In this document: positions 17,649-26,012 of the stretch, in pieces
Layout: each line of letters begins with the position of its first letter
Position numbering within the stretch: position 1 is the stretch's first letter
Assembly: GCA_963844885.1 (NCBI GenBank)
Contig: CAWJQA010000006.1
Coordinates: forward strand, 186,001-250,000
Direction of reading: 5' to 3'
Length of the DNA stretch: 64,000 bases
Origin: DATMER01 sp963844885
Lineage (GTDB): Bacteria > Acidobacteriota > Thermoanaerobaculia > Multivoradales > UBA5704
The notes under the pieces: generated by a model
Told to the model about the DNA's origin: nothing
Databases searched by the model: none
What the model saw: the letters and a program-made list of their open reading frames with translations, nothing else
Translations under genes and position numbers: made by a program

Positions 17649-18326
17649 CTATCCCAGAAAGGGTTGGAACTGCGTTCTCCGTGCGGCGCATTCGAAGAGA
17701 AACTCGTAGATCTCCACGTGCCGGTGCGCATCGGCGAGGGAGTCGCCCCAGGTGTACAACCCGTGAGCGGCGAGAAGAAATCCATGCACCCCCGGGTGTT
17801 CGTCCAGGGTGCGCTCGATCTCCTCGGAGAGCGGCGCCATGTCCTGGCAGTTGTGCAGCACCGGCACGAAGACTTCGGTCTCGTGCGAGGTGATCCCTTC
17901 CAGGCCCTTGAGCATCTCGTAGCCGCGCAGGGTGAAGCCGCCGCGGTCCGCGAAGTGCTCGCCCAGGAGGGTGTTGGAGAAGGAGTGGACGTGGAGGACG
18001 GAGGCCGCGCCGGTCAGCGAGACGATGCGGGCGTGCAGCTCGGCCTCGGCGGACGGTTTGCGGGTCTCCCCTTCCACCGGCTTGCCGCCCGCTCCCACGA
18101 CCAGGAGGTCGTCGGCGACGAGGTGGCGCTTGTCGGCTCCGGAGCGGGTGATGAGCAGGCGCAGCGGCTCATGGCTCAGCGTGACGCTGAAGTTGCCGCC
18201 CGTCCCCTGACACCACCCCTGGGCTCCCAGCTCTTGCACGACCCGGCACAGGCTCTGCCGGGCGAACAGCGCCGCGTCCCGTTCCAGGGCTCGTTCCAGG
18301 GTCCGCTCCAAGATCACTTTCGGCAT
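17649..18326 (-). CDS. mtnB: Methylthioribulose-1-phosphate dehydratase
   Basis: The product has 225 residues of the class II aldolase/MtnB family. GWCQGTGGNFSV is the phosphate-binding loop and VLHVHSFSNTLL carries metal-binding histidines. A further histidine comes in the HGLYTWGD region. It removes water from 5-methylthioribulose 1-phosphate in methionine salvage. ATG 18326 follows GAAGGAGG, a strong ribosome binding site. It heads the mtnB-mtnD-mtnC operon. mtnA and mtnK are not in the window. Confidence 0.95.
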   Translation of the reverse strand: MPKVILERTLERALERDAALFARQSLCRVVQELGAQGWCQGTGGNFSVTLSHEPLRLLITRSGADKRHLVADDLLVVGAGGKPVEGETRKPSAEAELHARIVSLTGAASVLHVHSFSNTLLGEHFADRGGFTLRGYEMLKGLEGITSHETEVFVPVLHNCQDMAPLSEEIERTLDEHPGVHGFLLAAHGLYTWGDSLADAHRHVEIYEFLFECAARRTQFQPFLG

Positions 18327-18449
18327 TCGGCCTCCTTCTCTCAACCCGCGAAGTATAAGAGACCTCGCGGGTCTCTTTCCAAGAAGAGTGCGCCGAGGCC
18401 GGTCAACCGCGCCGCGACGGTTGACGCTGATGCGGACGCAGATCAAATC

Positions 18450-19655
18450 TCACTCGTACCGCAGCGACTCGATAGGGTCCAGCCGGGCCGCGCGGCGAGC
18501 GGGCCACAGGCCGAAAAAGATCCCCACCGCCGCCGAGAAGGCGAAGGCGATCAGGATCGATTCCGGCGACACGGCCGTGTTCCAGCCGGCCAGCCGCTGG
18601 AGCGCCACGGCGCTGCCGACTCCCAGGATCACCCCCATCATGCCGCCGACCAGGCAGAGCGCCAGCGCCTCGATCAGGAACTGCAGGAGGATGTCGCGCT
18701 TGCGGGCGCCGAGCGCTTTCCGGACGCCGATCTCCCGCGTGCGCTCGGTCACCGAGACCAGCATGATGTTCATGATGCCGATGCCGCCCACCAGCAACGA
18801 CACCAGGGCGATGCCGGCCAGCAGGAAGGAGAAGGTCCGGGTCGTCGCCCGGAACGTCTCCAGAAGGGTGGTCTGGTTGCGGATCATGAAGTCGCTCTTC
18901 TGCGAAGTCCGCAGGCGATGCGCGCGGCGCAGGCGGCCGTCGATCTCGTTGATGGCCGCGTCGAGCTGCCGCTCGCTCGTGGCCTGGACGTCGATCGATT
19001 GCACCCGGTCGTCGCCGAAGAGCCGGATCTGGGCCGTCGCCAGGGGCACGTAGAGCTCCTGGTCCGGGTTGCCGAAACCCGTGGCGCCCTTGGATTCCAG
19101 GATCCCGATCACCTGGAACGGGACACCGCGGATGCTGATCTTCGTCCCCACCAGCTCCTCGGTGGGGATCTTCAGCGTATCCCCCACCGCCGAGCCCAGT
19201 ACCGCCACCCGCCGCCGCCCCCGCTCCTCGGATTCCGTGAACAGCCGCCCCAGGACGACGTGGCTGCTCTGGATGTCGAAGTAGTCCGGCCAGACACCGT
19301 TGACCGACAGGTTCGCATTGGCGTCGCGGTACTCGACCTGCAGGCGGCGGTCCACCTCCGGACTGATGGCCTGGATCGTCTGCAGCCCGTGAAGGGCGCG
19401 CGCGTCCTTGGCCGTGAGCCGGTTCTCGCCGCGGTCCACACCGCCGAAGAACTCCTGGCCGGGACGCACCGTGAGCACGTTCACGCCGAGCCCTTGGAGC
19501 CGCTCCTGCACCGTCCGCTGCGCACCCTCGCCCAGCGCCACCATCGTGATGACCGCGGCGATGCCGATGATGATGCCCAGCGCGGTCAGGAACGAGCGGA
19601 GCTTGTTGGCGCGGATCGCCTCCAGGGCGACGCGGAAGATCTCGGTGATCAGCAT
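18450..19655 (-). CDS. MacB/FtsX-type ABC transporter permease
   Basis: The 401-residue permease has an N-terminal helix (LRSFLTALGIIIGIAAVITM), a large periplasmic domain, and three more helices near the end with the typical GIGIMNIMLVSVTERTREIG and FGLWPARRAARLDPIESLRYE. These are the FtsX-core and MacB C-terminal signatures. Unlike E. coli MacB it has no ATPase domain, so a separate ATP-binding protein is needed, and none is encoded nearby. It starts 2 bp after the adaptor gene on the same strand, so the two form an export pair, probably with an outer-membrane channel encoded elsewhere. Confidence 0.9.
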   Translation of the reverse strand: MLITEIFRVALEAIRANKLRSFLTALGIIIGIAAVITMVALGEGAQRTVQERLQGLGVNVLTVRPGQEFFGGVDRGENRLTAKDARALHGLQTIQAISPEVDRRLQVEYRDANANLSVNGVWPDYFDIQSSHVVLGRLFTESEERGRRRVAVLGSAVGDTLKIPTEELVGTKISIRGVPFQVIGILESKGATGFGNPDQELYVPLATAQIRLFGDDRVQSIDVQATSERQLDAAINEIDGRLRRAHRLRTSQKSDFMIRNQTTLLETFRATTRTFSFLLAGIALVSLLVGGIGIMNIMLVSVTERTREIGVRKALGARKRDILLQFLIEALALCLVGGMMGVILGVGSAVALQRLAGWNTAVSPESILIAFAFSAAVGIFFGLWPARRAARLDPIESLRYE

Positions 19656-19657
19656 GT

Positions 19658-21034
19658 CTAGTTCCTGCCGCCGCCGCGCTGGCCACCACTCTGGCCACTC
19701 TGGCCGCCGGACGAGCCGCCGCGCTGGCTGCCGCCGCCGAACATGCCGCCGCCGGCGCGCTCGCGCATCCGTGACGAGAACTGGTCCTGCTGCTGCTGGA
19801 GACGGGCGACGGAGATCAGGTAGACCTCGGTGCCCGGTTCGAGGCCTTTCACCACCTCGGTGTTGTCCCAGTCGGAAAGCCCGAAGAGGACCGCCTTCGG
19901 CTCCGGACCCTTCGCACCTTTGACGAAGACCACGCCGGGACGGGCGTCGCCCATGGCCTCGGAAGGCCGGCCGGTATCGCCGACATCGCCGGCATCGCCG
20001 CGCCGGTCCGCGCGGTCCTGCCGGAGCTTGTCGAGGCTCGACCGCACCTCCCGCTCGTCGAGGCCGAGCACGGCGCCGGCCGACGGCGCGTCCCGCATCG
20101 TGACCACGGCGCCGTTCGGCACCGCGACCACCCCCTGGCGGTCGGAGATGCGGATGCTCACGTCCGCGTTCATGCCCGGCTTGAGCAGGCGCTCGGGGTT
20201 CGGCAGATTGATGAGGACCGGGAACATGGTGACGTTCTGCTCGACCACGGCCTGCGGCTCGATCTTGGTCACGGAGCCGCGGAACGGGTGGCCCGGGTAG
20301 GCCTCGACCTCGACGGTGGCGGCCTGGCCCGGGCGGATGCGGCCGATGTCGACCTCGTCCACCAGGGCGCGGGCCTGCACCAGCGACAGGTCGGCCATCT
20401 TGACCAGCGTCGAGCCGCCCGAGACGTTGGCGCTGGCCGAAGCGATGATCTGCCCCTGCTCCACGCTCTTCTCGATGATCGTGCCGGTGATGGGCGCGCG
20501 GATGGTCACGTCGCCCATCTTCTCCTGGGCGAGCTGAAGGTTGGTGGCCGCCTTCACGAGCTGGGCGCGGGCGTTGGTCTCTTCGAGCCGGGAGTTTTCC
20601 AGATCCTGGGTGCTCAGCACGCCGGCCTTGGCCAGCTCCTCGGTGCGCCGGCGCTGAGCCTCGGTGGTGGTCACGCGGGCGCGCGCCAGTTCCAGGTCCG
20701 CCTCCGTCTGGGCGAGGTTGTTGCGGACGTCCCGGGGGTCCACGGTGGCGAGCAGCGCACCCTGGCGGACCTCGTCTCCGGTCTCCACGGTGATCCGGGT
20801 GAGCTCGCCGGAGACCTTGGACTTCACCTCCACCATGCGGATCGGCTCGATCTGGCCGGCAGCGTCGGCGCGGATCTCCAGATCCTGGCGTTCGGCCTTC
20901 GCCGTGTTCGCCGGCGCCGCCGACGCCTCCCTGCTCTCCCCACTCTCGCTGCATCCGGCCATGCCGGCCATACTGGCCAGGACCATGGCCAGAGCGGCGG
21001 CGAGCGGAAAAGAACGCATCGCATCGATCTTCAA
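19658..21034 (-). CDS. HlyD/MacA-type periplasmic adaptor lipoprotein
   Basis: The product has about 458 residues. The TTG at 21034 has AGGAGG five bases upstream and is a better start than ATG 21019, which is too far from that site. A lipobox (MAGC) follows the signal helix. Then come a barrel-sandwich half (EVKSKVSGELTRITVETGDEV), a coiled coil, and the second half (TIRAPITGTIIEKSVEQGQII), the arrangement of MacA-like adaptors. The last 40 residues are rich in G, S and Q and low in complexity. It bridges the inner-membrane permease downstream to an outer-membrane channel. Confidence 0.88.
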   Translation of the reverse strand: MKIDAMRSFPLAAALAMVLASMAGMAGCSESGESREASAAPANTAKAERQDLEIRADAAGQIEPIRMVEVKSKVSGELTRITVETGDEVRQGALLATVDPRDVRNNLAQTEADLELARARVTTTEAQRRRTEELAKAGVLSTQDLENSRLEETNARAQLVKAATNLQLAQEKMGDVTIRAPITGTIIEKSVEQGQIIASASANVSGGSTLVKMADLSLVQARALVDEVDIGRIRPGQAATVEVEAYPGHPFRGSVTKIEPQAVVEQNVTMFPVLINLPNPERLLKPGMNADVSIRISDRQGVVAVPNGAVVTMRDAPSAGAVLGLDEREVRSSLDKLRQDRADRRGDAGDVGDTGRPSEAMGDARPGVVFVKGAKGPEPKAVLFGLSDWDNTEVVKGLEPGTEVYLISVARLQQQQDQFSSRMRERAGGGMFGGGSQRGGSSGGQSGQSGGQRGGGRN

Positions 21035-21144
21035 GTGAACCTCCTCCCGGCCGTCCCCCGTATGGTGAGAGAGGCCCCTGACAGGACCAAACAAAACTCC
21101 GGCAGGTTCCACTCCCGGAGTGAGGATGAGGGTCGGGAATCGGA

Positions 21145-22094
21145 CCTGGTCCATCCGGATTGGGTCGCCGCCTTCGGGTTGAGGTCGCTCCTGGGAGTAC
21201 CGCTGATTTCGGACGGGCAGGTCTTCGGAGTCCTGGTGCTGGACAACACCTCCGACGGCCGAACGTTCACCTCGGAGGCGATCGGGCTCGCGGCGGCCGC
21301 CTCCGACTACGTGGCGAGCGGGCTCGAGCGCGCCCTGTTGCTGGAGGAGACGAAGCTCCGCCTGAAGCGGACGCAGGCGAGCCTGGAAATCGCCCGCGCC
21401 CTCGGCTCCGCCAGGGAGCTCAAGCCGATCCTCAACGAGATCTCGCATTCTCGACCTGTCCGAGATCGAAGCGGGACAACTGTCCCTCGAGCGGCTGGAC
21501 TTCGATCCCGCCGACACGTTCGGCCAGGTGGTCCGCCTGCTGTTGCCGCTGGCGCGCTCTGCTTCACCGTCCGGGACACCGGGATCGGCATCACTCCCGA
21601 GGTGCAGGCGCGGCTGTTCGAGCCCTTTACCCAGGCGGACTCCTCGATCACCCGCCTCTATGGCGGAACCGGCCTGGGCCTCGCCATCACCCGCCGGTTG
21701 ATCGAGCTGATGGGAGGGAAGATCGATCTCGAAAGCACCCCGGGCGAGGGCTCGACCTTCCGCTTCGTCCTGCCGTTCGACCGCGCCCAGGTACCCGCCG
21801 CGACCCTGGCGCCGGCCGCGGTCCACTCTCCAGCCGCGGTTGCATTCTCCAGCCGCGGCGCTGGCCGCCAGGCCGCGAAGCCCGCAGGAGGAGCTGCGCG
21901 CGCGCTTCCGCATCCTCCTGGCCGACGACAACCGCCTTCACGGCCAGGGCGGCGAGGTGCCGATCATCGCGGTGACCGCCTTCTCCTTGCAAGAGGAGGT
22001 GGAACGCTGCTACGCGGCGGGGATGAACGACTTTCTGGCCAAGCCGTTCCAGCTCTCCGACCTGGCGGCCGTGCTCGACCGCTGGCTGCTGTAG
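21145..22094 (+). pseudogene. Collapsed hybrid histidine kinase (GAF-HisKA-HATPase-REC pieces)
   Basis: Pieces of a hybrid kinase lie in the right order but in different frames and with parts missing. First a GAF end (LGVPLISDGQVFGVLVLDN), then the end of a dimerisation domain in another frame (ILDLSEIEAGQLSLERLDF), then the later HATPase boxes (FTVRDTGIGI, YGGTGLGLAITRRLIELMGG), then a receiver that jumps from ILLADDN straight to VPIIAVTAFS and closes AKPFQLSDLAAVLDRWLL. The phospho-accepting His box, the ATPase N box and the receiver aspartate are all absent. This cannot work as a kinase. It is either a decayed gene or a badly collapsed assembly. Confidence 0.8.
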
Positions 22095-22100
22095 GGATGG

Positions 22101-22148
22101 AAAAAAGGTGGGGCCCTCTCCCGCCGTGCCTCTGGCGGGAAGGGCCCC
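22101..22148 (-). terminator. Rho-independent terminator of the 42-residue gene
   Basis: On the minus strand a nested hairpin (GGGGCCCT with AGGGCCCC outside, CCCGCC with GGCGGG inside) is followed by ACC and six T residues. It begins 10 bp past the stop of the small gene at 22158-22286, and that gene is the only minus-strand one it could serve. Confidence 0.75.
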
Positions 22149-22157
22149 GGGAGGGAA

Positions 22158-22286
22158 CTATTCGCTGGCGCCGGCCTCCGGGGGGGCGGCGCCCAACAGG
22201 CTCGGGTTGGCGGAGGGCTTCGCCCCTGCCAGGGCGAAATCGCCGAAGGCAAGGACAGCCGGAGCAGCAAAGTGGCAACCTCTCAT
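22158..22286 (-). CDS. 42-residue small protein with its own terminator
   Basis: A complete short gene: AGGAGGG lies five bases before ATG 22286, the frame runs 42 codons to TAG at 22158-22160, and a strong intrinsic terminator follows at once. The product starts MRGCHFAAPAVLAF and is rich in alanine and proline, with one cysteine, one histidine and an acidic end (PPEAGASE). I do not recognise it. The hydrophobic stretch at residues 6-20 is too short for a sure signal peptide. The gene signals are better than the protein evidence: a small regulatory RNA is an alternative. Confidence 0.55.
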   Translation of the reverse strand: MRGCHFAAPAVLAFGDFALAGAKPSANPSLLGAAPPEAGASE

Positions 22287-22387
22287 GGCAGGCCCTCCTG
22301 GTGCTTCCTATCTTTCTGGTGCGCGTGAGGGCTCAAGGCGAGCCGCCGGTGCTAAGATTCGTCCGATCTGACCGGAGGAGGCATCCG

Positions 22388-22813
22388 ATGGTGGGTCTCC
22401 AACCCGAGCTCGACCGGCGGCTGGACCGCGGATCGCTGGAAGCGAAGCGCCGCCGCGCCGCCGGCCACCTTCTTCCCCGCCTGCGGACGAGCCTGGGAGC
22501 GTCGTGGTCCGAACGGTTCCACGAGCATGCCGAGCGCTACATCCCCATGGGCATGCTCCACCACGTGGACGACGCCTGGGCGCTCGCCGAAACGTTGGCG
22601 AAGGAAGCGCAAGGCCACGATCCCAAGCTCTGCCGCGCCGCGCACGACGACCTGGTCTCGCTGCGCCTGCGCTACGTCCGCGAGCCGAAGCAGATCGCGC
22701 TGCGCATCCAGGAGCGGCGCGGCCCGCTGGTGGCCTTCCTGGAGACACCGCAGCGGGCGGTGGTGGTGAAGCTGCCGGGAGCGCCGGGCCGGCTCTGGTA
22801 TCTGCCGATCTGA
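22388..22813 (+). CDS. Hypothetical protein of 141 residues
   Basis: The ATG at 22388 has GGAGGAGG immediately upstream. The product is rich in arginine, leucine and alanine. An N-terminal helical region holds SWSERFHEHAERYIPMGMLH, and a C-terminal part is strand-like (LVAFLETPQRAVVVKLPG and LWYLPI). There is no signal peptide and no membrane helix. I do not recognise a family. It stands alone, after the broken kinase and before a 786-bp gap. It is kept because start, ribosome binding site and codon use look normal for the region. Confidence 0.65.
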   Translation: MVGLQPELDRRLDRGSLEAKRRRAAGHLLPRLRTSLGASWSERFHEHAERYIPMGMLHHVDDAWALAETLAKEAQGHDPKLCRAAHDDLVSLRLRYVREPKQIALRIQERRGPLVAFLETPQRAVVVKLPGAPGRLWYLPI

Positions 22814-23599
22814 CTGTCCCGAAGGGAATCGGAAGCTGCACTGTTACAGGTAGAGGGCGGACACGCCGAGCTGCCTGTCAGCCCCGAATCCTTTCGCCTG
22901 GAGGTGATACCTATCGTCGGGTAGCCGAAGGAGCGCAGCACCAGGATCAACTGTAAGGTGGCGCTGCCCGGGGGGTACTCTCCCTGACCCTCCGGGCAAC
23001 GTCGATCGAGGCCCTCACCCCCCGCCCCCGGAAACGATCAGAATATCGGTAGAGACGCCCCAGTCCGCTACCCGAAACCTGCCCCGGTCCCGAAACTTCG
23101 GGGCGTCTCCAACCTCCCAGATACCGCCCAGGCCAGCTACTGCCGGGAAAACGGGAAGGCGAACCGTTTCACGGCCGGTTCACAAGGTTCGTGGTGCCGG
23201 AGAAGAGAGACGCCCCGAAGTTTCGGGACCCGGTAAGGTTTCGGGTAACGGACTGGGGCGTCTCTACGAATGGGTCCGATTCGGCGACGGGTTGGCGCTC
23301 TTCGACGTCACGGCTGGCGGCGTTGAAGCCTTCGGTACGTTGAAACCCCCTCCCCTTCCCTCCCCCGCGCTGGCGCGCGGGAGAGGGCGCCTCCCGCCCG
23401 TCCAGACTCCAAATCAGTCGGTGGCTGGCGGCAGGCGTGTGGACACGCGATGGAGTGTTCTACAGACGGCAGCTCGCCTCCTGGCCGAACGCTCCTGGGC
23501 GGTATATCATGTGCCCATCCGTACCGAAGCCTATGACCAGGACCGCCGAGTCCGAGAGAGACCGGTGGGCCAAACAGACCGGAGCACTATCAGGAAATC
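22814..23599. other. Gene-free stretch of about 790 bp
   Basis: No convincing gene on either strand. It holds the nested inverted-repeat element at 23049-23267 and a GC-rich imperfect hairpin near 23360-23390. Short open frames at 23292-23622 lack ribosome binding sites and any family resemblance. Confidence 0.6.
23049..23267. repeat. Nested inverted-repeat element of about 219 bp
   Basis: The left arm 23049-23110 and the right arm (about 23200-23267) are complementary over about 60 bases with four mismatches. Each arm is itself a hairpin: GAGACGCCCC at its outer end pairs with GGGGCGTCTC at its inner end. The 90-bp middle shows no gene. The form is that of a MITE-like or REP-like element, but I see no target-site duplication and no second copy in the window. 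Confidence 0.8.
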
Positions 23600-24085
23600 A
23601 TGATACCCTACGAGTATGTTGAGTACGCCACGCAGGGCCGGGGCCGGGTCATTGTCGACAGAGTCATCACCGACTGGTCTCGAGAGGTGCGTCAAAGAAG
23701 GGGGCTCAAAGCGAGATTGGTGATGCTGGCCCAAGTGGACAGGGATCAGGCGGTAGGGAGCCTCATCTTCAAGACTGAGACGGAGGGCATCTATTACGCC
23801 AAGATCCGGGGCAACGTCGCCCTTCGCCCCCGCCTTTGCCTGGGTCCCAGGAATGCAGCCACAGAGGTCACATTCCTTCAGCGCGCAACGGAGAGTAACT
23901 TCAAAGTAACGCCCTCAGACGCAGACGCCCGCGCCTTGAATCGAATGAGAGAGGTGGAAAACGATGATTCCCGCCGGCTCAAGATCCGGTTCGAGGAGCT
24001 GGCGAAGGAGTACGGATATGGAGGACATCCGCAAAGGTCTGGCAGAAGAGCTCCGAGATCCGGAAGCGCGCCGCGACTACGCTGA
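23600..24085 (+). CDS. Putative RelE/HigB-like toxin partner of the XRE gene
   Basis: The product has 161 residues, with start ATG 23600 preceded by AGGA. The middle part, LVMLAQVDRD, FKTETEGIYYAKIRGNVALR and RLCLGPRNAATEVTFLQRA, has the strand order expected of a Gp49/HigB-like toxin fold, where a compact basic protein is made before an XRE antitoxin. The last 22 residues overlap the start of the XRE gene, a common layout in such pairs. The family match is loose, so the toxin role leans on context. It is less GC-rich than its neighbours. Confidence 0.55.
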   Translation: MIPYEYVEYATQGRGRVIVDRVITDWSREVRQRRGLKARLVMLAQVDRDQAVGSLIFKTETEGIYYAKIRGNVALRPRLCLGPRNAATEVTFLQRATESNFKVTPSDADARALNRMREVENDDSRRLKIRFEELAKEYGYGGHPQRSGRRAPRSGSAPRLR

Positions 24086-24422
24086 CGAGTTCTTGAGCTC
24101 GTATCTCGCGCTTCAAATCAAAACGCTGCGACAGCAGCGGGGCTGGAGTCAGGCGGAGCTTGCCCAACGGGCGGGCATGAAGCAGTCCCGCATTTCGGCG
24201 ATGGAGCAGGCGGACTACGCCAGTTGGAGCCTGCGCACTCTTCACCGCCTGGCTGCCGCTTTCGATCTGGCCTTCACCGCGGGGTTTGAGAGCTTTGGGC
24301 GGATGCTGGAGGACATGACTTCGATCAGCCGTGGCAAACTCGAAAGGCCGTCGTTTGACGATGACCCTGCCTTCCGTGGAGATGCCGATCCGCCGCCGAG
24401 CCCATGTCATTGCAGGGTGTAG
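24018..24422 (+). CDS. XRE-family HTH protein, putative HigA-like antitoxin
   Basis: The product has 134 residues. The helix-turn-helix lies at about residues 30-85: LQIKTLRQQRGWSQAELAQR, AGMKQSRISAMEQ and LRTLHRLAAAFDLAFTAGF, a clear Cro/C1-type domain. It begins inside the preceding gene (68-bp overlap), so the two are translated together. An XRE protein after a small basic protein is the layout of HigBA-type pairs, where the HTH protein neutralises the toxin and represses the operon. The gene overlaps the convergent cytochrome gene by 16 bp. Confidence 0.85.
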   Translation: MEDIRKGLAEELRDPEARRDYADEFLSSYLALQIKTLRQQRGWSQAELAQRAGMKQSRISAMEQADYASWSLRTLHRLAAAFDLAFTAGFESFGRMLEDMTSISRGKLERPSFDDDPAFRGDADPPPSPCHCRV

Positions 24423-24787
24423 AGATAGGCCGCGATGTCGCGGACGTCCTGCTCGGTCACGTGCAGGTTCGGCATGGCGGTGCCAGGGGAGATTCCCGTG
24501 GGATCCCGGATCCAGCGCATCAGGTTCTCCGGCGTGTTCGGCAGCCGGCCGGCCAGATAAGCACGCCGGTCGATGCCGGCGAGCCGTGGGCCGACGGTGC
24601 CGTCGGCTCCCTCCACGCCGGGGATGGTGTGGCAGGCCTCGCAGCCGTACTTGGGGATCAGCGCCCGGCCGCGCTCGGGCTCGCCTCCCGTCAGGCGGCG
24701 GGCGGTGTCCTCCCGGCTTCTGCACGCCGAGGGGATCAGCCCCAGGCAGAGAAGCAGGGCAAGCTCCAGGAACGGTCTCCAACGCAT
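24407..24787 (-). CDS. Monoheme c-type cytochrome lipoprotein
   Basis: The product has 126 residues with a signal sequence ending in a lipobox (IPSAC) near residue 22. The heme motif CEACH follows, then GPRLAGIDRRAYLAGRLPN and a methionine ligand in GTAMPNL, ending with the helix VRDIAAYLYTLQ. This is the standard class I layout, similar to the small subunits attached to oxidases. It stands alone and is transcribed from the side of the 42-bp repeat array, which covers its upstream region. Confidence 0.88.
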   Translation of the reverse strand: MRWRPFLELALLLCLGLIPSACRSREDTARRLTGGEPERGRALIPKYGCEACHTIPGVEGADGTVGPRLAGIDRRAYLAGRLPNTPENLMRWIRDPTGISPGTAMPNLHVTEQDVRDIAAYLYTLQ

Positions 24788-24860
24788 CCAAACCTCCAGA
24801 TGACCGAACGTCCGCGGCCTTCGGCCCTCACCCCCGTTTCTCGTGCCCCCACTCCGATGT

Positions 24861-25130
24861 CTCCGCCCCCCGCGGGGGCGTCTCATCCCCCCGACACATT
24901 CTCTCCTCCCCCCGCGGGGGCGTCCCATCCCCCCGACACATTCTCTCCGCCCCCCGCGGGGGCGTCTCATCCCCCCGAGACATTCTCTCCTCCCCCCGCG
25001 GGGGCGTCCCATCCCCCCGACACATTCTCTCCGCCCCCCGCGGGGGCGTCTCATCCCCCCGAGACATTCTCTCCTCCCCCCGCGGGGGCGTCTCATCCCC
25101 CCGGCACATTCTCTCTTCCCCCCGCGGGGG
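24861..25130. repeat. Tandem repeat of a 42-bp GC-rich unit, about 6.4 copies
   Basis: The palindromic core CCCCGCGGGG recurs at exact 42-bp steps (CGCGGG starts at 24871, 24913, 24955, 24997, 25039, 25081 and 25123). The flanks read GCGTCTCATCCCCCCGACAC and ATTCTCTCC with few changes. Neighbouring copies alternate in small ways (GTCTC or GTCCC, GACAC or GAGAC), so an 84-bp pair was probably the unit that spread. It fills most of the gap 24788-25205, upstream of the cytochrome gene. No gene is evident there. Confidence 0.92.
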
Positions 25131-25205
25131 GAGGAGAGGCGGTGACGGGGGGCGGAGCCGCTGTGGGGACGGCGCGGGGCGAGGGCCAGCAGGCCAGACA
25201 CCCGG

Positions 25206-26012
25206 TCAATAGAAGCACCCGGCCGGAGGCTGCGCGGGAGGAATTCCCGAGGCGCCCGCCTTGGGCGCGGCCAGGCGCTCCACACTGACCAGCCAGGGCT
25301 CGTGGCGCGGGCCTGTCGCTATGACCGCCTTGTAGCGCGGACCGTGAGGCTCCCAGGGCTTGTCTCTCCGCGGCTGGTCCTCGCGCAGAACCTGGTCGAT
25401 CACCGGCCGCAGCTCGAGCGGCACGTGCAGGGCCGGGATCTGAAGGTGGAACGACCCTTTCACCTTGCCGCCGTCGTCCGCGTCGGTCCAGGCGTTCACC
25501 TTCACCGGCACGATGAGGAAGCGGCTGCGGTCGGGGTGGCGGCGCCGCAGCTCATCCGCATCGGTTCCGGCTTCGACCGGGAAGAGCCGCGACTGCCGCA
25601 GGAGGACGGCGTCCATGGCGAGCTGCGGGCTGCATCCTTCCCGGGTGTCGGTGGACTTGCGCTTCCGCTCCTCCGCGAGCCAGCGGCGCCAGGCGTCCCC
25701 TTCCATCTCCAGCACGACGAAACCGGTCCGTTGGAGGGTGCGGTCGGTGGACTTGCGCAGCGCCACGACGTCGAAGCCCAGCCGGCGCAGATCCGCCTCG
25801 TCCAGCGAGTTGTAGGCACCGGCCTGGAGACGAAGCTCGAGGCCGGTGTCCTCGTCCGTCGCCTCGTGGTACGGGAGCACCAGCTCCCGCTCGGTGAGGA
25901 CGATCCGGTCCGGCGTGCCCGAGCGGTTCCAGGCCACCCGGCCGAGGATGACCGCATTGACGATGGCGATGAGTGCCAGCCCGGCCGGCAGGCCCCAGCG
26001 ACGGAGGCTCAC
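25206..26012 (-). CDS. DUF4824-family protein
   Basis: The product has 268 residues from GTG 26012, which overlaps the end of the DUF2157 gene by four bases. One N-terminal membrane helix (LPAGLALIAIVNAVILGRVAW) is followed by ERELVLPYHE and FVVLEMEGDAWRRWL, features of the DUF4824 family, which is often encoded after a DUF2157 gene. The rest is probably outside the cytoplasm. Its function is unknown. The pair is likely to form a membrane complex. Confidence 0.8.
   Translation of the reverse strand: MSLRRWGLPAGLALIAIVNAVILGRVAWNRSGTPDRIVLTERELVLPYHEATDEDTGLELRLQAGAYNSLDEADLRRLGFDVVALRKSTDRTLQRTGFVVLEMEGDAWRRWLAEERKRKSTDTREGCSPQLAMDAVLLRQSRLFPVEAGTDADELRRRHPDRSRFLIVPVKVNAWTDADDGGKVKGSFHLQIPALHVPLELRPVIDQVLREDQPRRDKPWEPHGPRYKAVIATGPRHEPWLVSVERLAAPKAGASGIPPAQPPAGCFY

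Noticed and set aside
18327..18449. SAM-type riboswitch upstream of the methionine salvage genes
   Set aside because: The leader is short, and no kink-turn or SAM-I-like stems are visible.
16244..19661. Very long plus-strand open frames opposite mtnC, mtnD, mtnB and the exporter
   Set aside because: They are shadows of GC-rich genes on the other strand, have no ribosome binding site and resemble no family, while the minus-strand frames carry full enzyme motifs.
24861..25130. CRISPR array or coding repeat of 14 residues
   Set aside because: Units are contiguous without unique spacers. The open frames through it lack starts and would extend into promoter regions.
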